Shown here: one piece after another, positions 1 to 7,772 of the stretch
Layout of the letters: every line of letters starts with the position of its first letter
How positions within the stretch are numbered: the stretch's first letter is position 1
Assembly: GCF_009377195.2 (NCBI RefSeq)
Contig: NZ_VJXX01000001.1
Location: 744,001 to 808,000 of the forward strand
Source: Arthrobacter bussei
GTDB lineage: Bacteria > Actinomycetota > Actinomycetes > Actinomycetales > Micrococcaceae
Direction: 5' to 3'
Length of the DNA: 64,000 nucleotides
The notes under the pieces: generated by a model
Seen by the model: only the letters and a program-made list of their open reading frames with translations
Database searches by the model: none
Told to the model about the DNA's origin: nothing
Made by a program: the position numbers and the translations under genes

Positions 1-45
1 CAGGCTTTCGCTCGAGGCCCCGGACCGAGAAGTCCGCACCGGAGG

Positions 46-557
46 TCATACTGGAGCCGTCGTAACCTGATCGGCAACGGACGTGCATCCGGACTCATCC
101 GCTTGGATTCGACTCCGGAGTGAACCGTGGGCGATGACGACCGGGCAAGCGGACCGCTCCGCGACTGAGGAACTAACGGAGCCCAGGAGAAGCCCGGCGA
201 AGCCACCATGCCCGCGGGAGCCGACAACGACCATCAATGCGTGCTCGCTTTCGTCGATGAGCACTTGAGCCGCCGGTCCTTGAAGGACTCGTCGTTCCAC
301 CCGGCAGGGTGGTGCGTCTTGAAATGCGGCGGACAGTGCGTGATCGAGGGCGTTTTCTGCTAGTTCGTTGGGGTTCCAGTCGACGGGCGCAAAGGTGCCG
401 AAGCCGATGGGTACTGCCAGGCGGTAACTGCTCTAAGGAAGTCGCCGGCCAGTGGGACGAGGTGGGCTGCGAGTTCGAGTGCGGCGATGGATTGCTCCGA
501 GCCGTCGGCGCCGACGACGATGGCGCGCGGTGTGAAGGATGATGTAGCGGTGTTCAT
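46..557 (-). pseudogene. Universal stress protein (UspA family), frameshifted
   Basis: Two reading frames carry the two halves of one UspA-type protein. The N-terminal half starts at the ATG at 557 and shows the first beta strand and nucleotide-loop start (AIVVGADGSEQS). The C-terminal half, in another frame, shows the ATP-binding motif GSRGHGGFAGLLLGSVSSSV and the last strand CPVVIAH. A single indel around 390-415 separates them: the second frame reads on as APVDWNPNELAENALDHA, typical of this family, whereas the first frame stops at a TAG at about 360. This is either a real pseudogene or an assembly error. Two DosR-like boxes lie just upstream. Confidence 0.75.
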
Positions 558-627
558 CGTGGCGTCCTGCTTCCGGGTTCCGACTGTTGGACACATAGAT
601 CGTTGTACGGATGCCGGATGTCTTGGT

Positions 628-643
628 AGGGCCGAAAGACCTG
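628..643. promoter_or_regulatory. DosR-like box A1
   Basis: On the minus strand this reads cAGGTCTTTCGGCCCT, differing in two positions from the palindrome repeated in this region. It lies between the divergent universal stress gene (start 557) and the response regulator gene (start 770), in tandem with a second copy 27 bp away centre to centre. Function is inferred from similarity to mycobacterial DosR sites. Confidence 0.5.
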
Positions 644-654
644 TCCGAGAAATC

Positions 655-670
655 AGGGTCTTTCAGCCCT
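655..670. promoter_or_regulatory. DosR-like box A2
   Basis: AGGGTCTTTCAGCCCT, extended by flanking TC and GA into a longer interrupted palindrome (653-672). It differs by one base from the exact copy at 5680-5695. Placed about 100 bp upstream of both flanking start codons. Confidence 0.55.
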
Positions 671-769
671 GACGGTGCAATGTCCTGCGGGTGATGATGG
701 TGAGGATCGTAATCATGTGGATGACGAGGCCTGGTAGGAGCCCGGGCTTTGTCAGATTGGAGGATGTGC

Positions 770-1435
770 ATGGACAGGGTCCAAACCACGCCAGGCGCGA
801 AGATGACGGTTTTTCTCCTCGACGACCATGAGCTGGTCCGGCGGGGCCTGCGGGAGTTGCTCGAGGGTGAGGGTTTTGCCGTTATCGGAGAATCGGGATC
901 TGCCGAGGAGGCTGCTCGTAGAATCCCGGCGTTGTCGCCGAATGTCTCGATCCTTGACGCGAGGCTGGCCGATGGTACGGGCATCGAGGTATGCAGGGAT
1001 GTGCGGTCGGTCGACCCGTCGTTGGCGTGCGTGATTCTGACAAGTTACGACGATGACCAGGCGTTGCGGGGTGCTGTCATAGCCGGTGCAGCCGGATACA
1101 TCCTGAAGGAAATTCTCGGATCTGACCTGATCGACAAAGTGCGTCGGGCGGCTGCGGGCGAATCGCTGTTCGAAGCAGGTGTGAAAGAACGGATCATCGC
1201 CGGGCTTCAGGACGCGCCAGTCGAGGACCCCCGACTGGTCGGTCTGACGAGCCAGGAGAAAAAGGTACTGGCTCTCATCGGAGCCGGGTTGACCAACCGC
1301 GAAATCGGAGCGGAGCTCTTCCTTGCGGAGAAAACGGTCAAAAACTATGTTTCCTCGTTGCTGTCGAAACTGGGTTTCCAGCGACGCACACAAGCTGCGG
1401 TCTTCATCTCGAGGCCGGCAGCGTCGCCCCGGTAG
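770..1435 (+). CDS. LuxR/NarL-family response regulator, DosR/DevR-like
   Basis: 221-residue two-component regulator. The receiver domain (about 12-130) has acidic pocket residues in LLDDH, the phosphoacceptor Asp63 in ILDARLADGTG, Thr91 and Lys113 (YILKE). The C-terminal LuxR-type helix-turn-helix (about 157-212) has LTSQEKKVLALIGAGLTNRE and the recognition helix AEKTVKNYVSSLLSKLG. This layout and the LDxRLxDG motif match the mycobacterial dormancy regulator DosR. The start at 770 is chosen for a GGAGG at 759-763 with 6-nt spacing; ATG at 803 is an alternative. It converges on the sensor kinase gene with a 32-bp tail overlap, and the two probably form a cognate pair. Likely target sites are the boxes around 628-670, 3164, 5680 and 8206. 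Confidence 0.85.
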   Translation: MDRVQTTPGAKMTVFLLDDHELVRRGLRELLEGEGFAVIGESGSAEEAARRIPALSPNVSILDARLADGTGIEVCRDVRSVDPSLACVILTSYDDDQALRGAVIAGAAGYILKEILGSDLIDKVRRAAAGESLFEAGVKERIIAGLQDAPVEDPRLVGLTSQEKKVLALIGAGLTNREIGAELFLAEKTVKNYVSSLLSKLGFQRRTQAAVFISRPAASPR

Positions 1436-3074
1436 GTTCGAGCGGAATGTGGAGATGAACCACAGTTCCCTGCCCGGGTGTGCTGTCGATCGAGAGTGCG
1501 CCACCGCATAGTTGGGCACGGTGCTTCATGTTCGCCAGCCCGCTTTCGCGGTCCGGGTCCTCAAAGCCTCTGCCATCGTCGATGATCCTCAATTCCAGGT
1601 GATCCGTTGTCGACTTCAGGGAGACTGTGATGGCACGGGCTCCGGCGTGACGAAGGGCATTGGAAAGACCCTCGAGGAGAATTGCGCGAACATGATCAGC
1701 TGGCTCGCCGCGTACCGAGGTGTCCAGCGGACCGGAGAGTTGCAGGACAGGTTCAAGTTCGTGGCCGTCGAAGGCGTCGGCCACGAGGGCGAAGACGGTG
1801 GTGGTGAAGGTCGGGGTGACCTGCGGGACGGAACGCAATGAGTAGATCGTGTCTCGAAGTTCGCGGATGGTGGCGTCGAGTTCAGTCGTGATTGAACTGA
1901 TACGGCCCAGCGCCTCCTCGTCCGGGGTGTATTTGCGGAGGCTCTGAATACTGAGGCCGGCGGCGAAAAGCCGTTGAATGACCAGGTCGTGCAAATCCCG
2001 TGCAATCCGGTCGCGGTCACCGAAGACCGCCTCCTGCTCCCTTTGGCGGTGAATCCGCAGAAGCTCCAGTGCGAGAGACACGTGAGACGCGAACACACGC
2101 ATCACTTCGTGATCAACTTCGGTGAACAGTGGCGCCCCCGGAGCGCGGCCGATGAGCAGGAACCGCCGGTCCCCTTCCCCGGGGAGCCTGCAGCACAAAG
2201 CCGTTCCGATCCGGCCTTCGGCTGCGGGTAGCAGCTGCGCAATTTCGTGCGGGCTCAGAAGCGCCGGAGAGGGCGACATCGTCAGCGATTCCAGCAGCGA
2301 GGCACCTTGGCTTCGCCGCCCGAGGAGGCTTTCGACGTCAACTCCGTCTGCGGCTTCGCACATCAGTTCATGCTGGGTGCCGAATGCCCGAAGGACAGCT
2401 GCCAGGATGCTCTGCGATGAGTCGGTAGCGTGGGCCGAAAGGATCTCCAGATCGTTTCGGTCCTCGTCTTGCTGACCGAGCAGCTCCCTGACCGCGTTCA
2501 GTCCGCCCTCCAACCATCTCGTCCTGCGGTTGGCTTCGTCGAACAAGCGGGAGTTCTCGATCGCCACACCAGCGGCGGACGCCAACGAGACAAGTAGCTG
2601 CTCATCGGCGGCGGAGAAGTCCGCTCCCCCGTTCTTCTCCGTCAGGTAGAGGTTCCCGAACACCCGGTCATGGATGCGTATGGGAACCCCCAGAAAGGAG
2701 GTCATCTGGGGGTGGTGGGCCGGGAAACCGTAGGAGAGGGGGTGATCGCGTAGATCTGACAGTCGCAGCGGATGAGGCTCTGTAATCAGCAGTCCCAGGA
2801 CGCCGTGCCCGGTGGGCAACGGTCCGATCCGGTGGATCTCATCGTCTTGAAGCCCGACGGTGATGAAGTGGCTGAGTCTCCGGTGCGGACCGATGACACC
2901 CAGGGCTCCGAAGCGTGCATCAACGAGTTGGCATGCTGCGGAGATGACTCGCTCCAGGACTGTGTCGAGTCCTAAGTCGTCTGCGATGGCAGCGAAGGCT
3001 GCCAGAAGGTGCTCGACCCCCGCAATCGATTGCCTGACAGAGTCCGCGGGAAGCTCCCCTGGATCCGTGATCAT
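1404..3074 (-). CDS. Two-GAF sensor histidine kinase, DosS/DevS-like
   Basis: 556-residue cytoplasmic kinase. GAF-1 (about 25-175) carries the HHPQMTSFLGVPIRIHDRVF stretch; His121 and Tyr143 are 22 residues apart, as are heme ligand His149 and Tyr171 of M. tuberculosis DosS, so heme-based O2 or redox sensing is inferred. GAF-2 spans about 205-345. The HisKA_3 box RDRIARDLHDLVIQRLF places the phosphoacceptor at His362; the ATPase domain has GLSNALRHAG (N-box, Asn472) and DDGRGF (about 499-504). ATG 3074 has AAGGAG eight bases upstream; the GTG three codons earlier abuts the same Shine-Dalgarno. No transmembrane segment is visible. The neighbouring LuxR-type regulator is the probable partner. 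Confidence 0.85.
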   Translation of the reverse strand: MITDPGELPADSVRQSIAGVEHLLAAFAAIADDLGLDTVLERVISAACQLVDARFGALGVIGPHRRLSHFITVGLQDDEIHRIGPLPTGHGVLGLLITEPHPLRLSDLRDHPLSYGFPAHHPQMTSFLGVPIRIHDRVFGNLYLTEKNGGADFSAADEQLLVSLASAAGVAIENSRLFDEANRRTRWLEGGLNAVRELLGQQDEDRNDLEILSAHATDSSQSILAAVLRAFGTQHELMCEAADGVDVESLLGRRSQGASLLESLTMSPSPALLSPHEIAQLLPAAEGRIGTALCCRLPGEGDRRFLLIGRAPGAPLFTEVDHEVMRVFASHVSLALELLRIHRQREQEAVFGDRDRIARDLHDLVIQRLFAAGLSIQSLRKYTPDEEALGRISSITTELDATIRELRDTIYSLRSVPQVTPTFTTTVFALVADAFDGHELEPVLQLSGPLDTSVRGEPADHVRAILLEGLSNALRHAGARAITVSLKSTTDHLELRIIDDGRGFEDPDRESGLANMKHRAQLCGGALSIDSTPGQGTVVHLHIPLEPTGATLPASR

Positions 3075-3162
3075 CAACTGCACTCCTTCGAAGAAGGCGC
3101 TCTACCTTCTCATTGACGTTCGATCTGCCGAGGAGGGGCGGCTCGTAGTCCTCGCTGACCGG

Positions 3163-3180
3163 TAGGGTCCGAGGGCCCTA
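3163..3180. promoter_or_regulatory. DosR-like box B
   Basis: TAGGGTCCGAGGGCCCTA, with the arms AGGGTC and GGCCCT kept but a changed centre. It ends 34 bp before the ATG of the flavin-fold gene at 3214 and lies about 90 bp upstream of the kinase start at 3074, so it could control both divergent genes. Confidence 0.45.
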
Positions 3181-3213
3181 CTGGTCGGGCCGGTCAGTTC
3201 GTAGTGTCCGTAT

Positions 3214-3663
3214 ATGGAAGCTGAGAGTACACCTACGAAAATTCTTGCAGCTCATGAATGCTGGAGCTTGCTCCGTGATAGCCCGTTCGGGCGTCTGGCG
3301 TTCTGTGTGCAGGGAGAACCCGATATTCTCCCCATCAACTTCGTCGTCGATCACGGCTCGATTGTTTTCCGCACATCCGAAGGAACGAAGTCCCGCTCCT
3401 CAGAGAGAGCTGCCGTCGCCTTCGAAGCTGACGGTTTTCTCGGTGACGGCACTCGAGTGTGGAGTGTCGTCGTGAAAGGGCAGGCGTCGACCATCAACCA
3501 GACACCCGAGCTCATGAGGACGGTGCACTTGCCCTTGCACCCGTGGGAGGCGGGCCGGAAGGACCGGTACATGCGCCTGGTCCCCGAGACGATCAGTGGG
3601 CGCTCGTTCGCGCCGGTCCCGACATCGCCCTACCTTCAAGCGGTGGAGGCACACGATGAGTAA
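3214..3663 (+). CDS. Pyridoxamine 5'-phosphate oxidase-fold flavoprotein
   Basis: 149 residues with the split beta-barrel signature of the FMN- or F420-binding PNPOx-like superfamily: a helix with WSLLRDSPFGRLAFCVQG, then ILPINFVVDHGSIVFRTSEG, the strand AVAFEADGF, and WSVVVKGQAS. The substrate cannot be read from sequence. Related small proteins occur in the mycobacterial DosR regulon. A DosR-like palindrome lies about 35-50 bp upstream, and no strong Shine-Dalgarno is seen before ATG 3214. The 3' end overlaps the convergent universal stress gene by 71 bp. A second paralogue is at 5839. Confidence 0.8.
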   Translation: MEAESTPTKILAAHECWSLLRDSPFGRLAFCVQGEPDILPINFVVDHGSIVFRTSEGTKSRSSERAAVAFEADGFLGDGTRVWSVVVKGQASTINQTPELMRTVHLPLHPWEAGRKDRYMRLVPETISGRSFAPVPTSPYLQAVEAHDE

Positions 3664-4513
3664 AAACCAGAGTCGGGCACGGAGGCTCCAGCAGCAGTGA
3701 ATGGGTAACCGAGCCCAACGAGCTGATCGATCTGGCTCCTGCCCCATGCCGGCCGATGATCAGCAGGTCCGCGCCCGCGCCCTGTAGCGTGAGGGCCTGC
3801 AGCGGTGAGTGGAGGTCGTCCACAACCCACCGCACCGGCAGCGAGGGATGCCTCCTCCTCACCTCCACCAACATCGCCGACGCGCTGACGGTCATAGGTT
3901 CAAATGACGGACCCATGGCCGTCACCACGGTCAGGGAGGTACCAGCGGCATCAGCCTCCTCCGCAGCCCTCATGAGCGCCTCATAAGACGCCTGGGAACC
4001 GTCCACTCCTGCAACCACACCGCCCCGGTCTTCTGCCAATGACGGATGCAGGAACCGTGGCGGTACCACCACGACCGGTGCACCCGAATTCAGCCCTACC
4101 AGCAGCGCGACGGATCCTGCAAAGACACCGGTGCCCGGGTCCTTCCGATCAGCGCCGACGATGATCATGTCCGCGGATGCAGACATGCCCAGGAGCGCCT
4201 CGACAATTCCACCGCAATGTACGTACGTCGCGACCCGCAGGCCGGGATGACAGTGCTCTACCCTTCCCGCTTCATCGCTGACAAGGTCCCGGCCGGCGAT
4301 CACCTTGTCCCCGTACGCGGTTCCTGGTCTAAGCAGCGAAGGATCGGCAACGGCATGCAGAATCGTAAGCTGCACGCCGAGTGACACCGCCCTGCGGGCG
4401 GCCCAGTCCACTGCAGCCCGGTCCGTCACTGGATCACGCATCGCCACAAGCATCCGTTCCCCATGCGGGGTGGTCGGTGCAGCCGACACCCTGTCGGGCA
4501 GGAGAGTCGTCAT
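3593..4513 (-). CDS. Tandem-domain universal stress protein
   Basis: 306 residues with two UspA domains (about 20-155 and 165-290). The first ends with SADMIIVGADRKDPGTGVFAGSV and PVVVVP; the second begins GGVVAGVDGSQASYEAL and has DLLIIGRHGAGARSISSLGSV and CPTLVFTH. The glycine-rich motifs suggest ATP binding in the second domain; the first is less canonical. The start ATG overlaps the stop of the upstream alcohol dehydrogenase by 4 nt (ATGA), so the two are cotranscribed and probably driven by the box at 5680. A role in metabolic slowdown under hypoxia is inferred from the mycobacterial parallel. Confidence 0.85.
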   Translation of the reverse strand: MTTLLPDRVSAAPTTPHGERMLVAMRDPVTDRAAVDWAARRAVSLGVQLTILHAVADPSLLRPGTAYGDKVIAGRDLVSDEAGRVEHCHPGLRVATYVHCGGIVEALLGMSASADMIIVGADRKDPGTGVFAGSVALLVGLNSGAPVVVVPPRFLHPSLAEDRGGVVAGVDGSQASYEALMRAAEEADAAGTSLTVVTAMGPSFEPMTVSASAMLVEVRRRHPSLPVRWVVDDLHSPLQALTLQGAGADLLIIGRHGAGARSISSLGSVTHSLLLEPPCPTLVFTHRVPPPLEGRAMSGPARTSAH

Positions 4514-5610
4514 GGTCGTGCCTCCGGATCATGATCAAGCTCAGGATCTTGGGCCTGAGACGGGATGACGACGGCTCGTCCCCGAAGGGTGCCGGCGTGG
4601 AGCGACTCGTAGGCGCGGGGCGCCTCATCAAGGCTGAAGCGTTCAATTTCGACCTTGATCCTGCCCGTGCGGGCCAGTTCCAGGACTTCAATGAGCTCGG
4701 ATCGAGATCCCCAGTAAGGGGCTCTCGCCGATGACTCCCACGGCGTTGAAAAGAACCCGACCTGCACTGTCCCGGGGCCGACCCCGACGACGACGATCTC
4801 CCCGCCGACGCCAACGAGGCGGGCAGCGAGTTCTGTGGTCGATTGGATGCCGACGAAGTCAAAGACGGCCGCCGCGCCCCGTCCGCCGGATAGCGCGCGA
4901 ATCTCCTCCTCAAGCATCAACATCGTCTCTGCTGCTCCGCCAGTCACGAACCCGAAGTGTGCTCCGACGGCTCGCGCCAGATCGATCTTGTCCCCGGCAG
5001 TGTCGAGCGCTATCACCAAACTGGGCGTGATCGCGCGGAGGATTTGCACCGCAACGTGTCCGAGACCGCCCGCGCCAATGACTATTGCTACCGATCCTGG
5101 TACCAGGATCGGCAGGCTCTTCTTGATCGCGTGATAGGGCGTCAGGCCCGCATCGGTCAAAGACACGCAGGTCACCGGGTCGAGGCCGCCCAACGAGACG
5201 AGGTGCCGCGCGTCGTCGACTAACAGGTACTCAGCCATCGCGCCAGGCGCACCAAGACCGGGTGGGCGGATACCTTGGACCGCAGCGCTCTCGCAGTAGT
5301 TCTCCTCACCGCGGGAGCACGCATAGCAGCGCCCGCAACCCCAGGGACCATAAACAAGCACCGACTCCCCGACGCTGATTCCCTTCACCCCCTCACCGAG
5401 AGATTCGACAATGCCGGCACATTCGTGCCCAAGGGTCAGCGGGAGCCCGTACACGTACTGCTCTTCCGGCAGACTCATGATGAACTCGTCTGAATGGCAG
5501 ACCCCCGCAGCGCTTACACGAAGCAGCACCTCTCCCGGCCCAGGAACCGGTACGGGAACGTCAACGACCTCCGGGGCTCTGCCGATACTTCTGTACTGAA
5601 AAGCCTTCAC
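4510..5610 (-). CDS. Zinc-dependent medium-chain alcohol dehydrogenase
   Basis: 366-residue MDR enzyme. Catalytic zinc ligands appear as Cys38 (GVCHSD), His62-Glu63 (GHE) and Asp153; structural zinc cysteines are at 92, 95, 98 and 106 (CGRCYACSRGEENYC). The nucleotide-binding Rossmann motif is GAGGLGHVAVQ. It is expected to oxidise alcohols or reduce aldehydes with NAD(P). The GTG start at 5610 is preceded by a strong GGAGGGAAAGG. It is first gene of a two-gene unit with the universal stress protein. A perfect copy of the DosR-like palindrome lies 70-85 bp upstream, which suggests hypoxic induction and a role in redox balance. Confidence 0.88.
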   Translation of the reverse strand: MKAFQYRSIGRAPEVVDVPVPVPGPGEVLLRVSAAGVCHSDEFIMSLPEEQYVYGLPLTLGHECAGIVESLGEGVKGISVGESVLVYGPWGCGRCYACSRGEENYCESAAVQGIRPPGLGAPGAMAEYLLVDDARHLVSLGGLDPVTCVSLTDAGLTPYHAIKKSLPILVPGSVAIVIGAGGLGHVAVQILRAITPSLVIALDTAGDKIDLARAVGAHFGFVTGGAAETMLMLEEEIRALSGGRGAAAVFDFVGIQSTTELAARLVGVGGEIVVVGVGPGTVQVGFFSTPWESSARAPYWGSRSELIEVLELARTGRIKVEIERFSLDEAPRAYESLHAGTLRGRAVVIPSQAQDPELDHDPEARP

Positions 5611-5678
5611 GAGTGACCTTTCCCTCCGATAAGTCCTGCTCCCTGTCTTCTACGATCACAGACCGGTAACCGCCTGAT

Positions 5679-5696
5679 CAGGGTCTTTCGGCCCTG
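5679..5696. promoter_or_regulatory. DosR-like box C (clearest copy)
   Basis: CAGGGTCTTTCGGCCCTG with 7-nt complementary arms, sitting between the divergent alcohol dehydrogenase (start 5610) and PNPOx-fold gene (start 5839). It keeps the GGG-C...G-CCC arms of the mycobacterial DosR consensus. This copy defines the repeated motif in this window. Confidence 0.6.
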
Positions 5697-5838
5697 ATAT
5701 CCATGCAGGGCTCCCCCGTAGCGTCGATATCAGCCACCCGTTACCGATGTGCCGGATGGCGTCACTCCGATCCCAGAGTGACGCGCAGGAACAGGACCGA
5801 CAAGAGTGGGCGCGAGGCCCACATCAGGGAAGGACCGC

Positions 5839-6291
5839 ATGATGACAACGCCTTCACGTCAGGACAGCTACTGGGATAGCCCGGGAACACTGCACGCCTC
5901 CGAGGTGCTGACGCCGTCCCAGTGCTGGGCGTTGGCAACCACACAGACGATGGGTCGTCTCGGGTTCTTCCGCGAAGGGCTGCTGAACATATTCCCCGTC
6001 AACTATTTCGTCCTCGACGAGCACGTCTATTTCAGGACTAGGGCCGACGGTCTCATTGCGACCAGCTACCTCGAACACGCGGCGTTCCAAACCGACTTCG
6101 TGGATATGACCACACAGAGCGGATGGGCCATCCTCGTCAACGGACCCGCTACCCGGGTTCAGGACCCTGACAGGCTTTCCATCCTCTGGGGCAAGGTCGC
6201 TGAGGAACCGTGGGCACCAGGGTTACGCGACTTATTTTTCGACTTCACGCCGGAGCACGTGCGAGGCCGGCGGTTCCACACCACCCACTAA
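5839..6291 (+). CDS. Pyridoxamine 5'-phosphate oxidase-fold flavoprotein (second copy)
   Basis: 150 residues with the same fold as the gene at 3214: LTPSQCWALATTQTMGRLGF, then LNIFPVNYFVLDEHVYFRTR, the strand AAFQTDFVDM and GWAILVNGPATRV. The C-terminus VRGRRFH corresponds to the flavin-contacting tail seen in this family. Start ATG at 5839 or 5842, with AAGGA at 5830-5834. It is divergent from the alcohol dehydrogenase and shares the box at 5680. The function is unknown beyond flavin binding; the two paralogues are clearly diverged, so this is not a recent duplication. Confidence 0.8.
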   Translation: MMTTPSRQDSYWDSPGTLHASEVLTPSQCWALATTQTMGRLGFFREGLLNIFPVNYFVLDEHVYFRTRADGLIATSYLEHAAFQTDFVDMTTQSGWAILVNGPATRVQDPDRLSILWGKVAEEPWAPGLRDLFFDFTPEHVRGRRFHTTH

Positions 6292-6315
6292 GCCGGCCTA
6301 TCAATGCGCCCCCAC

Positions 6316-6354
6316 CACACAGATAGTTCACACAGATAGTTCACACAGACAGAT
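6316..6354. repeat. Three 13-bp direct repeats in the 6.3-6.5 kb gap
   Basis: Units CACACAGATAGTT (6316-6328), an identical copy (6329-6341) and CACACAGACAGAT (6342-6354). The third copy leads into an inverted repeat, GTTCACA at 6339-6345 and TGTGAAC at 6357-6363. They lie in the 212-bp gap between the PNPOx-fold gene and the zinc-ribbon gene; nothing else recognisable is in that gap. Confidence 0.7.
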
Positions 6355-6503
6355 CATGTGAACAGACCAGGCGGACAGATCGGGTGCAAAGTAATGTCCC
6401 TTATTGGATCCCTCGATCTCCTCCACCGATCGGTGTCGATGGTGCCAGCTCAAGCATCCCGGCAAGCGCTCCATCTGGTTACTAACGAGAGAAGGAAATT
6501 ATT

Positions 6504-6788
6504 ATGGATCAGGACCAAGCAATACAGCCTGCGGTGATCTCAGTGCCCGGGAACAGCATCACCGCCCGGGCGCGCGCCGGGACCGGTCCCCGTCCCCTTA
6601 CTCCAATGTGCCTGATGTGCGGTTCGGAGGACTCCCTGGTCTTCACCAAGTACACCGAACCCCTGACCCTTCCCAACGGGCGAGTGAAGCCCTCCCACGC
6701 CTGGTACTGCTGCACGCGCTGCGGACGCACCCGCGATCACACCGTCTCTGCCGGATGGCGCCCGCCCGGCTGGTTCTACTGCACCTGA
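6504..6788 (+). CDS. Small zinc-ribbon-like hypothetical protein
   Basis: 94 residues. Two cysteine pairs, MCLMCGS (about 36-39) and CCTRCGRT (about 69-73), are spaced as in a treble-clef or zinc-ribbon, with TEPLTLPNGRVKPSHAWYC between them. The first 30 residues look disordered. GAGAAGGAA lies just before the ATG at 6504, giving good translation signals. It is followed 34 bp later by the emfourin-like gene, so the two may be cotranscribed. The protein family is not recognised; it might bind metal or nucleic acid. Confidence 0.65.
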   Translation: MDQDQAIQPAVISVPGNSITARARAGTGPRPLTPMCLMCGSEDSLVFTKYTEPLTLPNGRVKPSHAWYCCTRCGRTRDHTVSAGWRPPGWFYCT

Positions 6789-6822
6789 CGAGTACGGCCC
6801 ATCGAGACGGCAGGAGTACATC

Positions 6823-7203
6823 GTGCACTTAAGTGTCCAGCGTAGCGGCGGCATCACGGGGGTGACGCGGCTATGGTCCGCTGAAATTCCGGAAGGCGAA
6901 TGCCCCAGATGGGAAGCAGTTCTCGCGGACGTCCCTCAAAGCGTTAGCACGCGGCCGGATGAGCGCATGTACGACATCACCTTAGGAGGTTTCCATATCC
7001 AGGTCACCGAGAAGGATGCGCACCAAGGCCAAATTGCTCGACTGCTACGCGAAGTGCAGCAGACCGGTGCTGCAGCGGACCGGAGCGGATCTGATCTTCT
7101 CGCGAAGGCAGAAGCCCCGTCAAAGACACCTGCGTCAGAGAAAGCTGCCTCATCGCTCCATCCAGATGCCGCCACAGCCGCTTTTCATCCACGCCGCTTC
7201 TGA
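6823..7203 (+). CDS. Emfourin-like protease inhibitor domain protein
   Basis: 126 residues. The first 85 residues resemble the protealysin inhibitor emfourin: an N-terminal strand with QRSGGITGVTRLW, a central segment with RPDERMYDITLGGFHIQVTE, and a helix QIARLLREVQQTG. The remaining 40 residues are Ala/Ser/Lys-rich and look disordered. GTG start at 6823 is supported by CAGGAG at 6811-6816. Emfourins inhibit M4 (thermolysin-type) metalloproteases and are usually encoded beside their protease, but no M4 protease gene is present here. Identification is by pattern only and would need a profile search. Confidence 0.55.
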   Translation: MHLSVQRSGGITGVTRLWSAEIPEGECPRWEAVLADVPQSVSTRPDERMYDITLGGFHIQVTEKDAHQGQIARLLREVQQTGAAADRSGSDLLAKAEAPSKTPASEKAASSLHPDAATAAFHPRRF

Positions 7204-7325
7204 TCCTTCCTACCGTCACCGAAGCGTAGTGCTGGTCACGTAGCCTACCTACCTGCCTACCTTTGTCAGAAAAGGAAATGCTGACATGGCAGGAGCCGAC
7301 GTGTGTCAAAGCCGACGGTAGAGAT

Positions 7326-7772
7326 CTACGGCTCCAAATAAAGAGGCTGCACGATCTGCAGGTTACGGGGCGCGGGGCAAGCCATGGTTGTCGCCAGACG
7401 AACTGTGAATGCCCTAGCACTCAGATCGGGTCGCACGGACTCCCATGCTTGTGCTCCGCTGAGATCGACGATGACAGTGCTGCCCTGAGCCAAGGTACCC
7501 GCACGGCGCACGACCAGGTCCAGTCCGCGCAGGTTCACTGACGTCACGCGGCCATGGACGATGATCCGCACTGTCCTCAGAGACGTATCTGTTGCAATCA
7601 GGACCTGAAATTTTTGCCCTACTGAAGACGGGTGGGCTGCCATGGACTTCTCGCGCAGAGATAGCCGGGAAACAGATCCGGGGCTGGTAGCAGCATGCGC
7701 TACAGCACCTGGGTCCGTGTTATGCGTCGCGGCGGAATGTGCTGCCGCCTGAGCCTTCGCTGAGGCGTTCAC
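7326..7772 (-). CDS. Hypothetical protein, possible STAS-like fold
   Basis: 148 residues. The first 50 are Ala/Ser/His-rich and probably unstructured. The rest alternates strands and helices: KFQVLIATDTSLRTVRIIVH, GRVTSVNLRGLDLVVRRAG, STVIVDLSGAQAWESV. The VIVDLSG strand and the preceding loop recall STAS domains, but no family is firmly recognised. Its start overlaps the stop of the upstream gene by 4 nt (ATGA), so the pair forms one operon under the DosR-like box at 8206. Transcribed towards the emfourin-like gene. Confidence 0.5.
   Translation of the reverse strand: MNASAKAQAAAHSAATHNTDPGAVAHAATSPGSVSRLSLREKSMAAHPSSVGQKFQVLIATDTSLRTVRIIVHGRVTSVNLRGLDLVVRRAGTLAQGSTVIVDLSGAQAWESVRPDLSARAFTVRLATTMACPAPRNLQIVQPLYLEP

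Noticed and set aside
6383-6402. Possible DosR-like box before the zinc-ribbon gene (GGGTGC...GTCCC)
   Set aside because: Spacing between the half-sites is about five bases too long and the centre does not match.
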